From Propionibacteriaceae bacterium (GTDB taxonomy: Bacteria > Actinomycetota > Actinomycetes > Propionibacteriales > Propionibacteriaceae): 59,608 bases of DNA. The notes below the pieces were generated by a model, which ran no database searches, was not told the DNA's origin, and worked only from the letters and a program-made list of their open reading frames with translations. Shown here piece after piece: positions 8,234 through 16,506 of the stretch. The stretch lies in assembly GCA_027492675.1 (NCBI GenBank), contig JAPUEI010000009.1, positions 2,790-62,397 on the forward strand, in the 5' to 3' direction. The translations under genes and the position numbers were made by a program. The first letter of the stretch is position 1. Every line of letters begins with the position of its first letter.

Positions 8234-9796
8234 CTACTGGACGAGGACCGCTGTCGGCTTGGCGTCGGACAGGTTGACCTGCCACAGCGAGGTCAACTGG
8301 AACGGGAACGTGACGGCCTGCGGAGTGCCGTTCACCTTCACCTTGAGGTCCAGCCGCCACGACGCGTTGTACGTCACCGTCACGGTCGCCGCGCGGAGGT
8401 CGGAGTCGGCCACGGTCATCGGGACGTCGGACGTGACGGTGTACGTGATCGTCTCGGCCACTGGGGGCTCGGTGCGGTTGGACTCGAAGTTCTGGGGACA
8501 GCCGGCCGGCTGCAGCTCATGACGCGCCAGGCAGGCCGTGATCGCGGTCCGGGTGGCCGCGAACGCCAGTTGCTTGCCCGCCTCGGTGAGCTCGAGCCGC
8601 GCGGCGCCGTGGACCGGGGCCTCGTCAGAGCTGCGCACGACGATCGTGCTCGGTGACGAGTACGTGATGTAGGGGTTGGTCGTCGCCAGCTCGTACGTCC
8701 CGGGGAATGCCGGCAGGCTGTCGATGGTGGACGGAATCTCGACGCCGTTGATGAACAGCGGGATCCCCGCCGCTCGGAGCGACCCGAGTCCGATACGGCC
8801 CGGGTCGTCGCTGATCCACCACTGACCCTCGGCGAAGTCGGTGGTCATCGTCGTGTCCACCACCTGGCCGCCGATGCTGTACGACGCCGCCACCCGCTGG
8901 GTGCCGGCGAGGCTCGACGAGGCCGAACCCACGTGCAGCACGGTGAACGGGCTGCGCTCGATGCTGCGGCGAAGCACCACGTCGTCGAGCAACAGCGAAT
9001 CCGCGGGCGGTGTCTTGAGGAACGTCCGAGCCTTGGCGGCGTCGCCCCGCTCGATCGCGTTCAGGTAGGCCCCGACCACCGCGTCGGCCGAGGTGGGAAC
9101 CTGACCGGTCAGCACGGCCAGCGTGAGTCCGAGGCGGCCCGTCTGACTCACCAGGGCCGCAGAGGCGAGCACCATGGCCAGGGCGAGCGCCAGGCCGGTG
9201 ACGAAGGGAGCCCAGCGCGGTACCCGTACGTGGACGACATCGTGGATGATCTGCTTGGTAGGGGGCCAGGGCTTGCCACTGGCCCGCAGGGGCTCGGCCA
9301 ATGACGTCGGCAACGGCATGTTCGCGGTGTCGACATCGGCGTCGCGACGTTCGGGCGTCTTCGGCCTAGTCAGTGACAGGGGCCGCTCGAACGGCATCGG
9401 CGCGGGAGTGACGTCCCACGGCTGGGACAGGATGCTGTCTGGGGACGCCTGGGCCATCAGGTCCCAGTCATCGGTGTCCTGAACGTCGTGCGCCCATTCG
9501 GTGGCGCTCGCCGTCGCGGTCGACGAGGCGAACGTCCAGTCGACCTCTTCCGCCTTCGGCCCGTCGTCGTCGGGGATCGCGGCCGGCTGCCAGGTGTCCC
9601 AGTCGAACTGCTCGAACTCCTCGTCGTCGTACACCAGGTCGTCATCGGATGTCGAGGTGATGAGGACGTCGTCGAGTCCTTCTACGCGCACTGGCGTGGC
9701 GAGGGAGGCGGGGCTGACGACGTCGTCGGGCAGGGACGGAGGCCATGCGGGTGTCGCGGGACGCCTTTCCGGCTGACCGGGGTCCTCGATCGACAT
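8234..9796 (-). CDS. Uncharacterised membrane-anchored protein with one TM segment
   Basis: A 520-residue protein of unknown function. Residues 1-215 are low-complexity, acidic and Pro-rich (many D/E/W, for example EEFEQFDWDTW), probably cytoplasmic and disordered. A single hydrophobic helix follows at about 219-242 (WAPFVTGLALALAMVLASAALV). The C-terminal ~275 residues should be extracytoplasmic: YLNAIERGDAAKARTFLKTPPADS resembles NTF2-like or DUF4878 folds, followed by two beta-rich repeats and a FPGTYEL motif. A second protein at 36775-38178 has the same architecture and shares GDAxKA, PPADSxLL, ASYxIG and FPGxYEL, so they are paralogues. Two cysteines (CLARHE...CPQN) could form a disulphide. 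A role in envelope stress or cell-wall sensing is possible but not shown. Confidence 0.8.
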   Translation of the reverse strand: MSIEDPGQPERRPATPAWPPSLPDDVVSPASLATPVRVEGLDDVLITSTSDDDLVYDDEEFEQFDWDTWQPAAIPDDDGPKAEEVDWTFASSTATASATEWAHDVQDTDDWDLMAQASPDSILSQPWDVTPAPMPFERPLSLTRPKTPERRDADVDTANMPLPTSLAEPLRASGKPWPPTKQIIHDVVHVRVPRWAPFVTGLALALAMVLASAALVSQTGRLGLTLAVLTGQVPTSADAVVGAYLNAIERGDAAKARTFLKTPPADSLLLDDVVLRRSIERSPFTVLHVGSASSSLAGTQRVAASYSIGGQVVDTTMTTDFAEGQWWISDDPGRIGLGSLRAAGIPLFINGVEIPSTIDSLPAFPGTYELATTNPYITYSSPSTIVVRSSDEAPVHGAARLELTEAGKQLAFAATRTAITACLARHELQPAGCPQNFESNRTEPPVAETITYTVTSDVPMTVADSDLRAATVTVTYNASWRLDLKVKVNGTPQAVTFPFQLTSLWQVNLSDAKPTAVLVQ

Positions 9797-9872
9797 GACA
9801 CGAGGGTAGCGCCGAGACCCCGTGAGACCGGTGACGCCACATCCGCGGCGAGGGCGTCCAGCGGCCCGATGC

Positions 9873-10010
9873 GTGGATTCGTTGTCGCTTGGCGGGCCCC
9901 AGGCACGCACCTCGCGGCGTTGCCGGAACCCGTCATACGACCCGGTATGCCTTGGATTCCGGCGCCTTGCGATGCACGCACCTGGACCCGCCAACCGCAG
10001 ACGAATCCAC
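9873..10010. repeat. 138-bp imperfect palindromic element
   Basis: The outer arms GTGGATTCGT (from 9873) and ACGAATCCAC (ending 10010) are reverse complements. The pairing continues inwards through TTGGCGGG/CCCGCCA, CCAGG/CCTGG, GCCGGAA/TTCCGGC and CATAC/GTATG around the centre near 9940. Nearly the whole of the intergenic region between two divergent genes can fold into one long interrupted hairpin or cruciform. The shape and size suggest a non-autonomous palindromic repeat such as a REP- or MITE-like unit. No second copy was noticed in this window. Confidence 0.75.
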
Positions 10011-10035
10011 ACAACGCCCCACTAGATTGGTCCCC

Positions 10036-10458
10036 GTGCCGATCAGCGAGGCCCATGTGGGCCGTACCTATGAGCCCACTGCGCCGTACGAGGTGAGCGC
10101 TGCCAAGATCGCGGAGTTCGCCGCTGCGCTGGGCGACACCAACCCGGCGTACGCGGGCGACGCGCCGATCGCCCCCCCGACGTTCGCCGCCGTCATCGGA
10201 GCGGCCGCGTGGGACCAGCTGTTCGCCGACCCGGAGCTCGACCTCGCGCTCCATCGCGTGGTTCACGGCGACCAGACGTTCGTCTTCCACCGGCCGCTGA
10301 AGGCGGGGGACCGCGTGGTGGGCGTGCTCGGCATCGACAAGGTCCGCTGTCGGGGCGCGCTCGAGATCGTGGGCGTGACCGTACGGGTGAAGACGGTCGA
10401 CGGAGACCCGGTGGTCGACTCGTCGTCCACGTTCGTCCACACGAGGAGTGCGTCGTGA
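10036..10458 (+). CDS. MaoC-like dehydratase subunit, HadA/UPF0336 type
   Basis: A 140-residue hot-dog fold protein. The N-terminal MPISEAHVGRTYEPTAPYEVSAAKIAEFAAALGDTNP is the UPF0336 pattern, and PPTFAAVIG lies where the catalytic-type loop is found. These proteins pair with a second MaoC subunit to form a heterodimeric (3R)-hydroxyacyl-ACP dehydratase; in mycobacteria the homologues upstream of rplK act in fatty acid elongation. GTG at 10036 is used; the stop overlaps the next GTG by four bases, so both subunits are translationally coupled. Without mycolic-acid evidence the substrate is unknown. Confidence 0.85.
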   Translation: MPISEAHVGRTYEPTAPYEVSAAKIAEFAAALGDTNPAYAGDAPIAPPTFAAVIGAAAWDQLFADPELDLALHRVVHGDQTFVFHRPLKAGDRVVGVLGIDKVRCRGALEIVGVTVRVKTVDGDPVVDSSSTFVHTRSAS

Positions 10459-10868
10459 ACGTCGAGGTCGGCATGAGGATCGGGGAGCTCACCGTCTCGC
10501 TCACGCGGGCGGACCTGGTGCGCTACGCGGGTGCGTCCACCGACTTCAACCCCATCCACTGGAGCGACCGGGCAGCGCAGGCGCTCGGGCTGGAGAGCGT
10601 CATCGCCCACGGCATGCTCACGATGGGGGCGGCGCTGCGCGTCGTGACGGACTGGGCCGGTGATCCGGCGGCCGTGCGTCGTTACGCGGCACGGTTCACC
10701 AAGCCGGTCGTCGTCCCTGACGATGACCAGGGAGCGCAGGTGCGGTGCGTCGGCACGGTCACCGCGGTGGGCGACGGCGTTGTCACCGTCTCCGTCGAGG
10801 TCACCTGTGGCGCCGACAAGGTGCTCGGTGCGGTGACCGCCGACGTGTCGATCGAGGGACGCGAATGA
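10455..10868 (+). CDS. MaoC-like dehydratase subunit, HadB type
   Basis: A 137-residue hot-dog protein with the hydratase 2 motif: the run YAGASTDFNPIHW contains the catalytic Asp and His pair, followed by VIAHGMLTMGAALRVV. It is therefore the catalytic partner of the preceding UPF0336 protein. The GTG start at 10455 overlaps the preceding stop (GTGA), and its own stop overlaps the murB ATG (ATGA). The had-like pair followed by murB and tRNA-Trp-secE-nusG matches the order seen in many actinobacteria. Confidence 0.9.
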   Translation: MNVEVGMRIGELTVSLTRADLVRYAGASTDFNPIHWSDRAAQALGLESVIAHGMLTMGAALRVVTDWAGDPAAVRRYAARFTKPVVVPDDDQGAQVRCVGTVTAVGDGVVTVSVEVTCGADKVLGAVTADVSIEGRE

Positions 10869-11965
10869 TCGAGCCGATCGCTGGGGACTCGTGTGAGGTG
10901 GAGCGCTCGACGTACGCATCGGCCGAGGCTGCGGCTCCGACGTCCACGCGCCTCGCCGACCTCACCACGCTGCACGTCGGAGGCCCCGCCCGCCGCGTCG
11001 TGGTCGCGCGCACCGAGAACGAGCTGGTGGCGTGCGTGCGAGACGCCGACGACCGCGGCGAACCCGTACTCATCCTGGGACACGGCTCGAACGTCGTCGT
11101 GGCGGACGAGGGCTTCGAAGGAGTCGTCGTCCTGGTCGCGACGCGCGGTCTGGACTCCGACGTCTCGGCGTGCGCGGGGTCGTTCCTGACCGTAGCCGCC
11201 GGCGAACCCTGGGACGAGGTCGTGGCGTACGCGACAGGACGCGAGTGGATCGGCCTCGAGACGCTCGCCGGCATCCCTGGCGCCACCGGTGCCACGCCGA
11301 TCCAGAACGTCGGCGCGTACGGCTCGGACGTGTCCGCGACGATCGCTCGGGTCCGTACCTGGGACCGTACGGACGGTGCGTACCGGACCTTCGCCGCCTC
11401 AGACTGCGGGTTCGGCTACCGGACGAGCCGGTTCAAGCAGGAGCCTGGCCGCTACCTCGTGGTCGATGTGAGCTTCCAACTGGAGCTCGGGCCGCTGTCC
11501 GGACCGATCAGGTACGCCGAGCTGGCCGCGGCGGTGGGCGTTGCGCAGGGGGAGCGGGCGCCGTTGGCGAGCGTCCGCGAGGCGGTCCTCTCCCTGCGCC
11601 GGTCGAAGGGCATGGTGCTGGACGAGGGCGATCATGACACCTGGTCGGCGGGGTCCTTCTTCACGAACCCCGTGCTCGCCGAGCAGTCCGCCGCTGCGCT
11701 CCCGGCCGACGCTCCGCGCTATCCGCAAGCCGACGGCACGGTGAAGACGTCGGCGGCCTGGCTCATCGAGCGGGCGGGGTTCGGCAAGGGGTACGGGGAG
11801 GGTCCTGCGACCCTGTCCAGCAAGCACACGCTGGCGCTGACCAACCGCGGCGCGGCGACGACGGCGGACGTCCTGGACCTGGCTCGTACGATCCGATCCG
11901 GGGTACGCGAGGCGTTCGGTGTGACCCTCGAGCCGGAGCCCGTGCTCGTCGGCTGCAGCCTGTAG
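10865..11965 (+). CDS. murB: UDP-N-acetylenolpyruvoylglucosamine reductase
   Basis: NADPH-dependent FAD enzyme that makes UDP-MurNAc in the second committed step of peptidoglycan precursor synthesis, cytosolic. The 366 residues show the FAD-binding N-terminal pattern TTLHVGGPARRVV and GHGSNVVVADEGF, IPGATGATPIQNVGAYG, the catalytic serine motif GSFFTNP, and a final domain with SAAWLIERAGFGKGYG. The ATG at 10865 overlaps the upstream stop by four bases. An N-terminal stretch of about 25 residues before the FAD domain is longer than usual, so a later start cannot be excluded, but the overlap supports this one. Confidence 0.94.
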   Translation: MIEPIAGDSCEVERSTYASAEAAAPTSTRLADLTTLHVGGPARRVVVARTENELVACVRDADDRGEPVLILGHGSNVVVADEGFEGVVVLVATRGLDSDVSACAGSFLTVAAGEPWDEVVAYATGREWIGLETLAGIPGATGATPIQNVGAYGSDVSATIARVRTWDRTDGAYRTFAASDCGFGYRTSRFKQEPGRYLVVDVSFQLELGPLSGPIRYAELAAAVGVAQGERAPLASVREAVLSLRRSKGMVLDEGDHDTWSAGSFFTNPVLAEQSAAALPADAPRYPQADGTVKTSAAWLIERAGFGKGYGEGPATLSSKHTLALTNRGAATTADVLDLARTIRSGVREAFGVTLEPEPVLVGCSL

Positions 11966-12066
11966 TCGGGTTCGACTCGCGTCGCCAAACCCCGTACACT
12001 CAACATCTTGGTGGACGTGTCCACGGTCGGCGCATGCCCAAAGGCGACTGTAGAGACGTGCATTGA

Positions 12067-12139
<73 letters not shown>

Positions 12140-12222
12140 CGAAGCAGGACGAACTCTGGCGCGCATGCCGCGCCGTCCGTCGCCCGGTGCCAACCGGTGC
12201 GGCTCGAGTGAAGGAACAGTGC

Positions 12223-12867
12223 GTGGCCAAGAGAAAGACGACCGCTTCGGGACGCGATCCCGAAGCGTCCGCTGCGCCCGTCGAGGCCGCCGGTGACGTC
12301 GGTGCCGACGCCGAGGAGTCGTCGGTCGTTGACGGCTACACCCCCGCGGATGCCGAGGATGCAGCTGACGCAGTGACGCTCGACGAGGTCGGCACGGACG
12401 ACGAGGAGACCTCGCTCGACGAGGACCCTTCGGGCCAGGATCTGGCGGGCGAGCTGCCTGACCCGGGTCCGTTCGAGGTTGCCGCTGACGAGGACGAGGC
12501 CGAGGAGCTTGACCCCGAGGCCGACGAAGAGGACCCGGAGCAGCTGGACGAGGCCGAGGAAGTCGCAGCCACTGCGACGTCCACCGTGCCGGTCCGTCGC
12601 CCCCGGTCCGCGAAGGCACCGGTCAAGAAGAAGGATGCGCCGACCAGGACGCGCAAGGAGGCGACTGCGGTCGCGGCCGAGAAGCGTACGGGTCCGGTGA
12701 CGTTCATCAAGCAGTCGATCGGCGAGCTCCGTAAGGTCGTGTGGCCCACGGGAGCCCAGCTCAGCCAGTACTTCGTGGTCGTGTTGATTTTCGTGCTGTT
12801 CATGATCGCCCTCGTGAGCCTGCTCGACTTCGGATTCGGCTGGGCACTGCTGAAGCTGCTGGGCTGA
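12223..12867 (+). CDS. secE: Preprotein translocase subunit SecE with long acidic N-terminal extension
   Basis: Essential clamp subunit of the SecYEG channel. The real SecE domain is only the last ~65 residues: [42 protein letters not shown], with the conserved amphipathic helix ending KVVWPT and one TM helix. Ahead of it lie about 145 residues of low-complexity sequence, strongly D/E-rich between residues 25 and 118 and then Lys/Arg-rich. The 214-residue total is roughly twice to three times the size of SecE in most bacteria. GTG at 12223 follows AAGGA. It lies directly upstream of nusG. Confidence 0.95.
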   Translation: MAKRKTTASGRDPEASAAPVEAAGDVGADAEESSVVDGYTPADAEDAADAVTLDEVGTDDEETSLDEDPSGQDLAGELPDPGPFEVAADEDEAEELDPEADEEDPEQLDEAEEVAATATSTVPVRRPRSAKAPVKKKDAPTRTRKEATAVAAEKRTGPVTFIKQSIGELRKVVWPTGAQLSQYFVVVLIFVLFMIALVSLLDFGFGWALLKLLG

Positions 12868-12880
12868 GGAGAGGAACGCG

Positions 12881-13687
12881 ATGACTGACAACATGGACGA
12901 GAACTTCGAGGACATCACGCTGTCGTTCGGCGATGACGAGGTGGTCGAGGAGGCGTCGGAGGACGTCGAGCTCAACCTCGACTTGAGCGACGACGCCGAG
13001 GAGGCCAGCGACGAGGGCATCGACCTCGACTTCGGCGCCGAGGCGGAGGAGCCCTCCACTGACGACGACGGCGAGGACGCTGCCGACGCTGCGGTGGCGG
13101 CTCTGCGGATCGAGCTGAAGGACAAGTTCGGCGACTGGTACGTGCTGCACACGTACTCGGGCATGGAGAACCGGGTCAAGCAGAACCTGGAGAACCGCGT
13201 CAAGGCGCTCAACATGGAGGACTTCATCTTCGAGGCCGTCGTGCCCACCGAGGAGACGGTCGAGATCCGCAACGGCGCCCGCAAGACGGTGACCCGGACC
13301 TCACACCCGGGATACGTCCTCGTCCGCATGGAGCTCACCGACGACTCGTGGTCCGCCGTGCGGCACACGCCGTCGGTGACCGGCTTCGTCGGATACGGCA
13401 ACAACCCTGTACCTCTCGACCTCGAAGAGGTCGTCAAGATGCTCAGCCCGGCAGCCATCGCCAAGGCGGCGGCCGCTTCGGGTGGGCAGACGACGCGCCG
13501 CAAGAAGGTCGAGGTCGCCGACTTCGAGGTCGGCGATTCCGTGATGGTGGTCGACGGTCCGTTCGCGGGCGTCCATGCCTCGATCACAGAGATCAACGCG
13601 CACAGCCAGAAGGTCAAGGTCATGGTCGACTTCATGGGTCGTGAGACGCCCATCGAGTTGAACTTCGGCCAAGTCCAGAAGTCGTAG
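12881..13687 (+). CDS. nusG: Transcription elongation/antitermination factor NusG
   Basis: Binds RNA polymerase and couples it to Rho or to ribosomal S10. Of 268 residues, the first ~80 are an acidic extension seen in actinobacterial NusG; the NGN domain begins at [18 protein letters not shown] (about residue 86), and the KOW domain is [22 protein letters not shown] near the C-terminus. ATG at 12881 follows GAGGAG. It is 13 bases after secE, so they form one operon, and precedes rplK by 75 bases. Confidence 0.97.
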   Translation: MTDNMDENFEDITLSFGDDEVVEEASEDVELNLDLSDDAEEASDEGIDLDFGAEAEEPSTDDDGEDAADAAVAALRIELKDKFGDWYVLHTYSGMENRVKQNLENRVKALNMEDFIFEAVVPTEETVEIRNGARKTVTRTSHPGYVLVRMELTDDSWSAVRHTPSVTGFVGYGNNPVPLDLEEVVKMLSPAAIAKAAAASGGQTTRRKKVEVADFEVGDSVMVVDGPFAGVHASITEINAHSQKVKVMVDFMGRETPIELNFGQVQKS

Positions 13688-13762
13688 CGCGCCGGGCGCC
13701 AGCCCACACCAGCGGCCGGGGGTGACCCGGCCAGAAGAACTAACAAGCAAGGACCCGAAACC

Positions 13763-14191
13763 ATGCCTGGTAAGAAGAAGGTCGCGGCCCTCGTCAAGGT
13801 CGCGCTCAACGCGGGAGCTGCTACGCCGGCTCCCCCCGTCGGTACGGCCCTCGGCCCGCACGGCGTCAACATCATGGAGTTCTGCAAGCAGTACAACGCT
13901 GCGACGGAAGCCATGCGCGGAACGATCATCCCCGTCGAGATCACCATCTACGAGGACCGCACGTTCACCTTCATCACGAAGACGCCGCCGGCCGCAGAGC
14001 TCATCAAGAAGGCTGCGGGCCTCAAGTCTGGCTCCGCGACCCCTCACAAGGTCAAGGTAGGCAAGATCACGAGCGCCCAGGTGCGCGAGATCGCCGAGAC
14101 CAAGATGCCCGACCTCAATGCCAACGACATCGAGGCCGCCATGAAGACCGTCGCGGGCACCGCTCGCAGCATGGGCGTCACCGTCGAGTGA
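13763..14191 (+). CDS. rplK: 50S ribosomal protein uL11
   Basis: Component of the GTPase-associated centre that binds 23S rRNA with L10/L12 and is needed for RelA-type stringent signalling. The 142 residues carry [24 protein letters not shown] at the N-terminus and the rRNA-binding C-terminal domain [16 protein letters not shown]...[19 protein letters not shown]. Normal length, ATG start with AAGGA upstream. Confidence 0.98.
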   Translation: MPGKKKVAALVKVALNAGAATPAPPVGTALGPHGVNIMEFCKQYNAATEAMRGTIIPVEITIYEDRTFTFITKTPPAAELIKKAAGLKSGSATPHKVKVGKITSAQVREIAETKMPDLNANDIEAAMKTVAGTARSMGVTVE

Positions 14192-14301
14192 CGCTCCCGC
14201 AGGGGCCGTACGGCTCCCGCACCTCGTGGTAGGGCCTGCGCGGCCCGCTCACCACACCTGGCAGGCCGCCGTACGAGGTGGCAGACGAGAGGAACCAGAA
14301 C

Positions 14302-15009
14302 ATGAAGCGCAGCAAGGCATACCGCGCGGCCGCCGAGGCCCGCGATGCGAACCAGCTCTACTCGGTCAATGAGGCCGTGGAGCTGACCAAGAGCGGGGCG
14401 TCGGCGAAGTTCGACGAGACCGTCGAGGTCGCCATGCGACTCGGCGTCGACCCGCGCAAGGCGGACCAGATGGTCCGTGGCACGGTGAACCTTCCGCACG
14501 GTACGGGCAAGACGGCACGGGTCCTCGTCTTCGCCACCGGTGAGAAGGCCGCCGACGCTCTCGCGGCCGGTGCCGACGAGGTCGGTGCCGACGAGCTGAT
14601 CGAGAAGGTGGCCGGCGGCTACCTCGACTTCGACTCCGTGGTCGCCACCCCGGACCTCATGGGCAAGGTCGGCCGCCTCGGCCGCGTCCTCGGCCCGCGT
14701 GGTCTCATGCCGAACCCGAAGACCGGCACCGTGACGATGGACGTGGCGAAGGCTGTCACCGACATCAAGGGCGGCAAGATCGAGTTCCGTGTCGATCGTC
14801 ACGCGAACCTTCACTTCATCATCGGCAAGGTGTCGTTCGCGCCGGAGCAGCTCGTTGAGAACTACACCGCTGCGATGGACGAGGTCATGCGCCTCAAGCC
14901 CAGCACCTCCAAGGGCCGGTACGTGAAGAAGATCGTCGTCGCGACGACCATGGGCCCCGGCGTCCAGATCGACCCGCAGCGCAAGCGCGAAGAGGGCGTC
15001 TCCGCCTGA
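14302..15009 (+). CDS. rplA: 50S ribosomal protein uL1
   Basis: L1-stalk protein and translational repressor of the L11 operon in many bacteria. The 235 residues include the signature [21 protein letters not shown] and [15 protein letters not shown]. The ATG at 14302 is preferred over an upstream in-frame GTG at 14278 because GAGAGGAA lies at a proper distance and the family begins at MKRSKAYR. A strong hairpin follows, ending the secE-nusG-rplK-rplA unit here and separating it from rplJ, which is 4.8 kb away. Confidence 0.97.
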   Translation: MKRSKAYRAAAEARDANQLYSVNEAVELTKSGASAKFDETVEVAMRLGVDPRKADQMVRGTVNLPHGTGKTARVLVFATGEKAADALAAGADEVGADELIEKVAGGYLDFDSVVATPDLMGKVGRLGRVLGPRGLMPNPKTGTVTMDVAKAVTDIKGGKIEFRVDRHANLHFIIGKVSFAPEQLVENYTAAMDEVMRLKPSTSKGRYVKKIVVATTMGPGVQIDPQRKREEGVSA

Positions 15010-15023
15010 TCCGCAGCACGTCT

Positions 15024-15060
15024 CAGCACGGCCCCGCACCCCAGGTGCGGGGCCGTGCTG
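15024..15060 (+). terminator. Strong terminator hairpin after rplA
   Basis: A perfect 17-bp stem (15024-15040 with 15044-15060) with loop CCA, 15 bases after the rplA stop. There is no T tract, as is common in high-GC actinobacteria. Confidence 0.85.
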
Positions 15061-15092
15061 CGTCTCAGCCCTCTCTGTACGCCGCCCGCTCG

Positions 15093-15202
15093 GAGAGGTC
15101 TGATCCCCCTCGGGGAGAGGTCTGGTACCCCTCGGGGAGAGGTCTGGACCCCCTCGGGGAGAGGTCTGGACCCCCTCGGGGAGAGGTCTGGGCCCATCCG
15201 GA
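15093..15202. repeat. Five-copy 22-bp tandem repeat
   Basis: The block GAGAGGTCTG begins at 15093, 15115, 15137, 15159 and 15181, exactly 22 bases apart. The full unit is close to GAGAGGTCTGGACCCCCTCGGG, and the last copies are identical while the first is most diverged. It lies between the rplA terminator and the PadR promoter and is not part of a credible gene. Copy number may vary between strains. Confidence 0.9.
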
Positions 15203-15224
15203 GCCCTTCTGGTGGCTGCCGAGA

Positions 15225-15257
15225 TTGTCAACGCCTAGTAGCGGGCATAACCTACTA
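15225..15257 (+). promoter_or_regulatory. Promoter with inverted-repeat operator before padR-like gene
   Basis: The -35 TTGTCA (15225-15230) and -10 TAACCT (15248-15253) are 17 bases apart. An inverted repeat TAGTAG-N10-CTACTA (15236-15241 and 15252-15257) covers the spacer and -10. PadR regulators bind dyads of this size and often repress themselves, so autoregulation is inferred. Confidence 0.6.
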
Positions 15258-15277
15258 CCGAACGAGAGGGGATCGAC

Positions 15278-15610
15278 GTGGCGAGCGACCGGGTGGCACA
15301 GCTGCGCAAGGGGGTGCTCGAGCTCGCGATCCTCGGCCTGCTGCGGGCGGGGGAGAGCTACGGCGGCGCGATCGTACAGACCCTGGCTGGGCGGCCGGGC
15401 CTGGATGCCTCGGCCGGCACCGTGTACCCCATCCTGAGTCGTCTCAAGACCTCTGGTCTGGTGGACACCACCTGGGTCGAGTCGGCCTCGGGTCCGCCAC
15501 GCAAGTACTACCGCCTCAGCCCCCCCGGCCTGGCCGCACTGACGGAGGGTACGCACGCGTGGCGTGGCTTGGTCCACGCCCTCGACTCACTGCTCGAGGA
15601 GAACCGATGA
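15278..15610 (+). CDS. PadR family transcriptional regulator
   Basis: A 110-residue winged-helix repressor. The sequence LRKGVLELAILGLLRAGESYGGAIVQTL is the PadR N-terminal helix pair, followed by AGTVYPILSRLKTSGLVDTTW (recognition helix and wing) and PPRKYYRLSPPGLAAL, the family hallmark. The short C-terminal helix LVHALDSLLEE mediates dimerisation. GTG at 15278 follows GAGGGGA. The stop overlaps the ATG of the next gene (ATGA), the usual PadR plus HAAS/DUF membrane-protein pair in which the small regulator controls its partner. Confidence 0.92.
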   Translation: MASDRVAQLRKGVLELAILGLLRAGESYGGAIVQTLAGRPGLDASAGTVYPILSRLKTSGLVDTTWVESASGPPRKYYRLSPPGLAALTEGTHAWRGLVHALDSLLEENR

Positions 15611-16416
15611 CCTACCTCGATGAGGTCGCCGCCCTGCTCGACGCGCTCCCGGCCACCGCTCGTACGGCTGCACTGGACGACCTTCGAGCCGCCCTGGCTG
15701 ACGGCGCGTCGGAGGAGGCGCTGGGCTCTGCCGCCGAGTACGCCGCCGCGGTGCGCGCAGCTTTCGCCACCGATGGGGATCCGGCTGACGAGCAGGGGTC
15801 GGTATTCGGCGTCCCGTACGACACGCGGGGTGCGACCGACCCGGCCGTACGGAGCCGCATCTGGGCGCCCAGCGAGCCGCGCATCCTCGTTCCCCGTCTG
15901 CTAGGCATCGGCTGGGCTGTGAATCTGGGCGCCGTCGCGGTGCGGTTGGGGCTCATCCGACCCGACGACTGGGACGACGAGAGCCTCGATGCCGTCGACG
16001 AGCGTCTCCTGACGGCCCTTCGCCTGACTCCGGCGCTCTGGGCGGCCGTCGCCATCGTGGTGAGCGTCCGCACTTGGCGTCGCGGTGCCCCCGTGCCGAC
16101 GCAGTGGCAGGGCTGGGGGCGGCCCGAGGGCTGGGCCGGACCGGCTGCGGCTCTCGTCCCGGCCGCTCTCGGCGCCGCATTCGCGGGTTGGGGAGCGACT
16201 CCGTCGATCGGCGACGACCGTATGGTGCGGCCGGCCGTCGGTGCGAGCGGAGCGGCCCTGTGCGCCACTGTGGCCTGTCTCACCGCTCGATCGGCTGCGG
16301 AACCCGACCGTACGGTCCCGGCTGTGCTCCTGCCGGTGGTGCCGGCCATCGCCATGGTCGGCCAGATCGCGGTCCCCGTCGCCACCGCGTTGCGGGCCCG
16401 CTGGTCGCGGAAGTAG
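15607..16416 (+). CDS. Membrane protein with HAAS-like and DUF5808-like domains
   Basis: A 269-residue protein. The N-terminal 55 residues (MTYLDEVAALLDALPATARTAALDDLRAALA...) look like the HAAS helical signalling domain that accompanies PadR regulators. The segment VFGVPYDTRGATDPAVRSRIWAPSEPRILVPRLLGIGWAVNLGAVAV resembles DUF5808. Four to five hydrophobic segments follow towards the C-terminus. It is translationally coupled to the PadR gene. Function is unknown; a sensor or effector of envelope state is a reasonable but untested idea. Confidence 0.8.
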   Translation: MTYLDEVAALLDALPATARTAALDDLRAALADGASEEALGSAAEYAAAVRAAFATDGDPADEQGSVFGVPYDTRGATDPAVRSRIWAPSEPRILVPRLLGIGWAVNLGAVAVRLGLIRPDDWDDESLDAVDERLLTALRLTPALWAAVAIVVSVRTWRRGAPVPTQWQGWGRPEGWAGPAAALVPAALGAAFAGWGATPSIGDDRMVRPAVGASGAALCATVACLTARSAAEPDRTVPAVLLPVVPAIAMVGQIAVPVATALRARWSRK

Positions 16417-16451
16417 TCACCCGGCTGACCCGAGAAACCTCATGGGGACGG

Positions 16452-16480
16452 TTGCGCAAAACGATTTGCGTGCCTAGCGT
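16452..16480 (+). promoter_or_regulatory. LacI-type operator within the amidohydrolase-lacI promoter
   Basis: The -35 TTGCGC (16452-16457) and -10 TAGCGT (16475-16480) have a 17-base spacer. CGCAAAACGATTTGCG (16455-16470), a palindrome with one central mismatch, fills it. The alignment with the site at 6381-6409 extends through GCCTAGCGTC beyond the -10, so both promoters are probably recognised by the same repressor, most simply the LacI-family protein encoded in this operon. Confidence 0.8.
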
Positions 16481-16506
16481 CGGAGCAACCGACAAGGAGT
16501 ACGCAC

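Noticed and set aside
15045..15577. Overlapping frames across the 22-bp repeat (for example repeats of RPLPEG or SPRG type)
   Set aside because: The repeat period is not a multiple of three, so the pseudo-protein changes frame between copies; no start signal or known domain is present.
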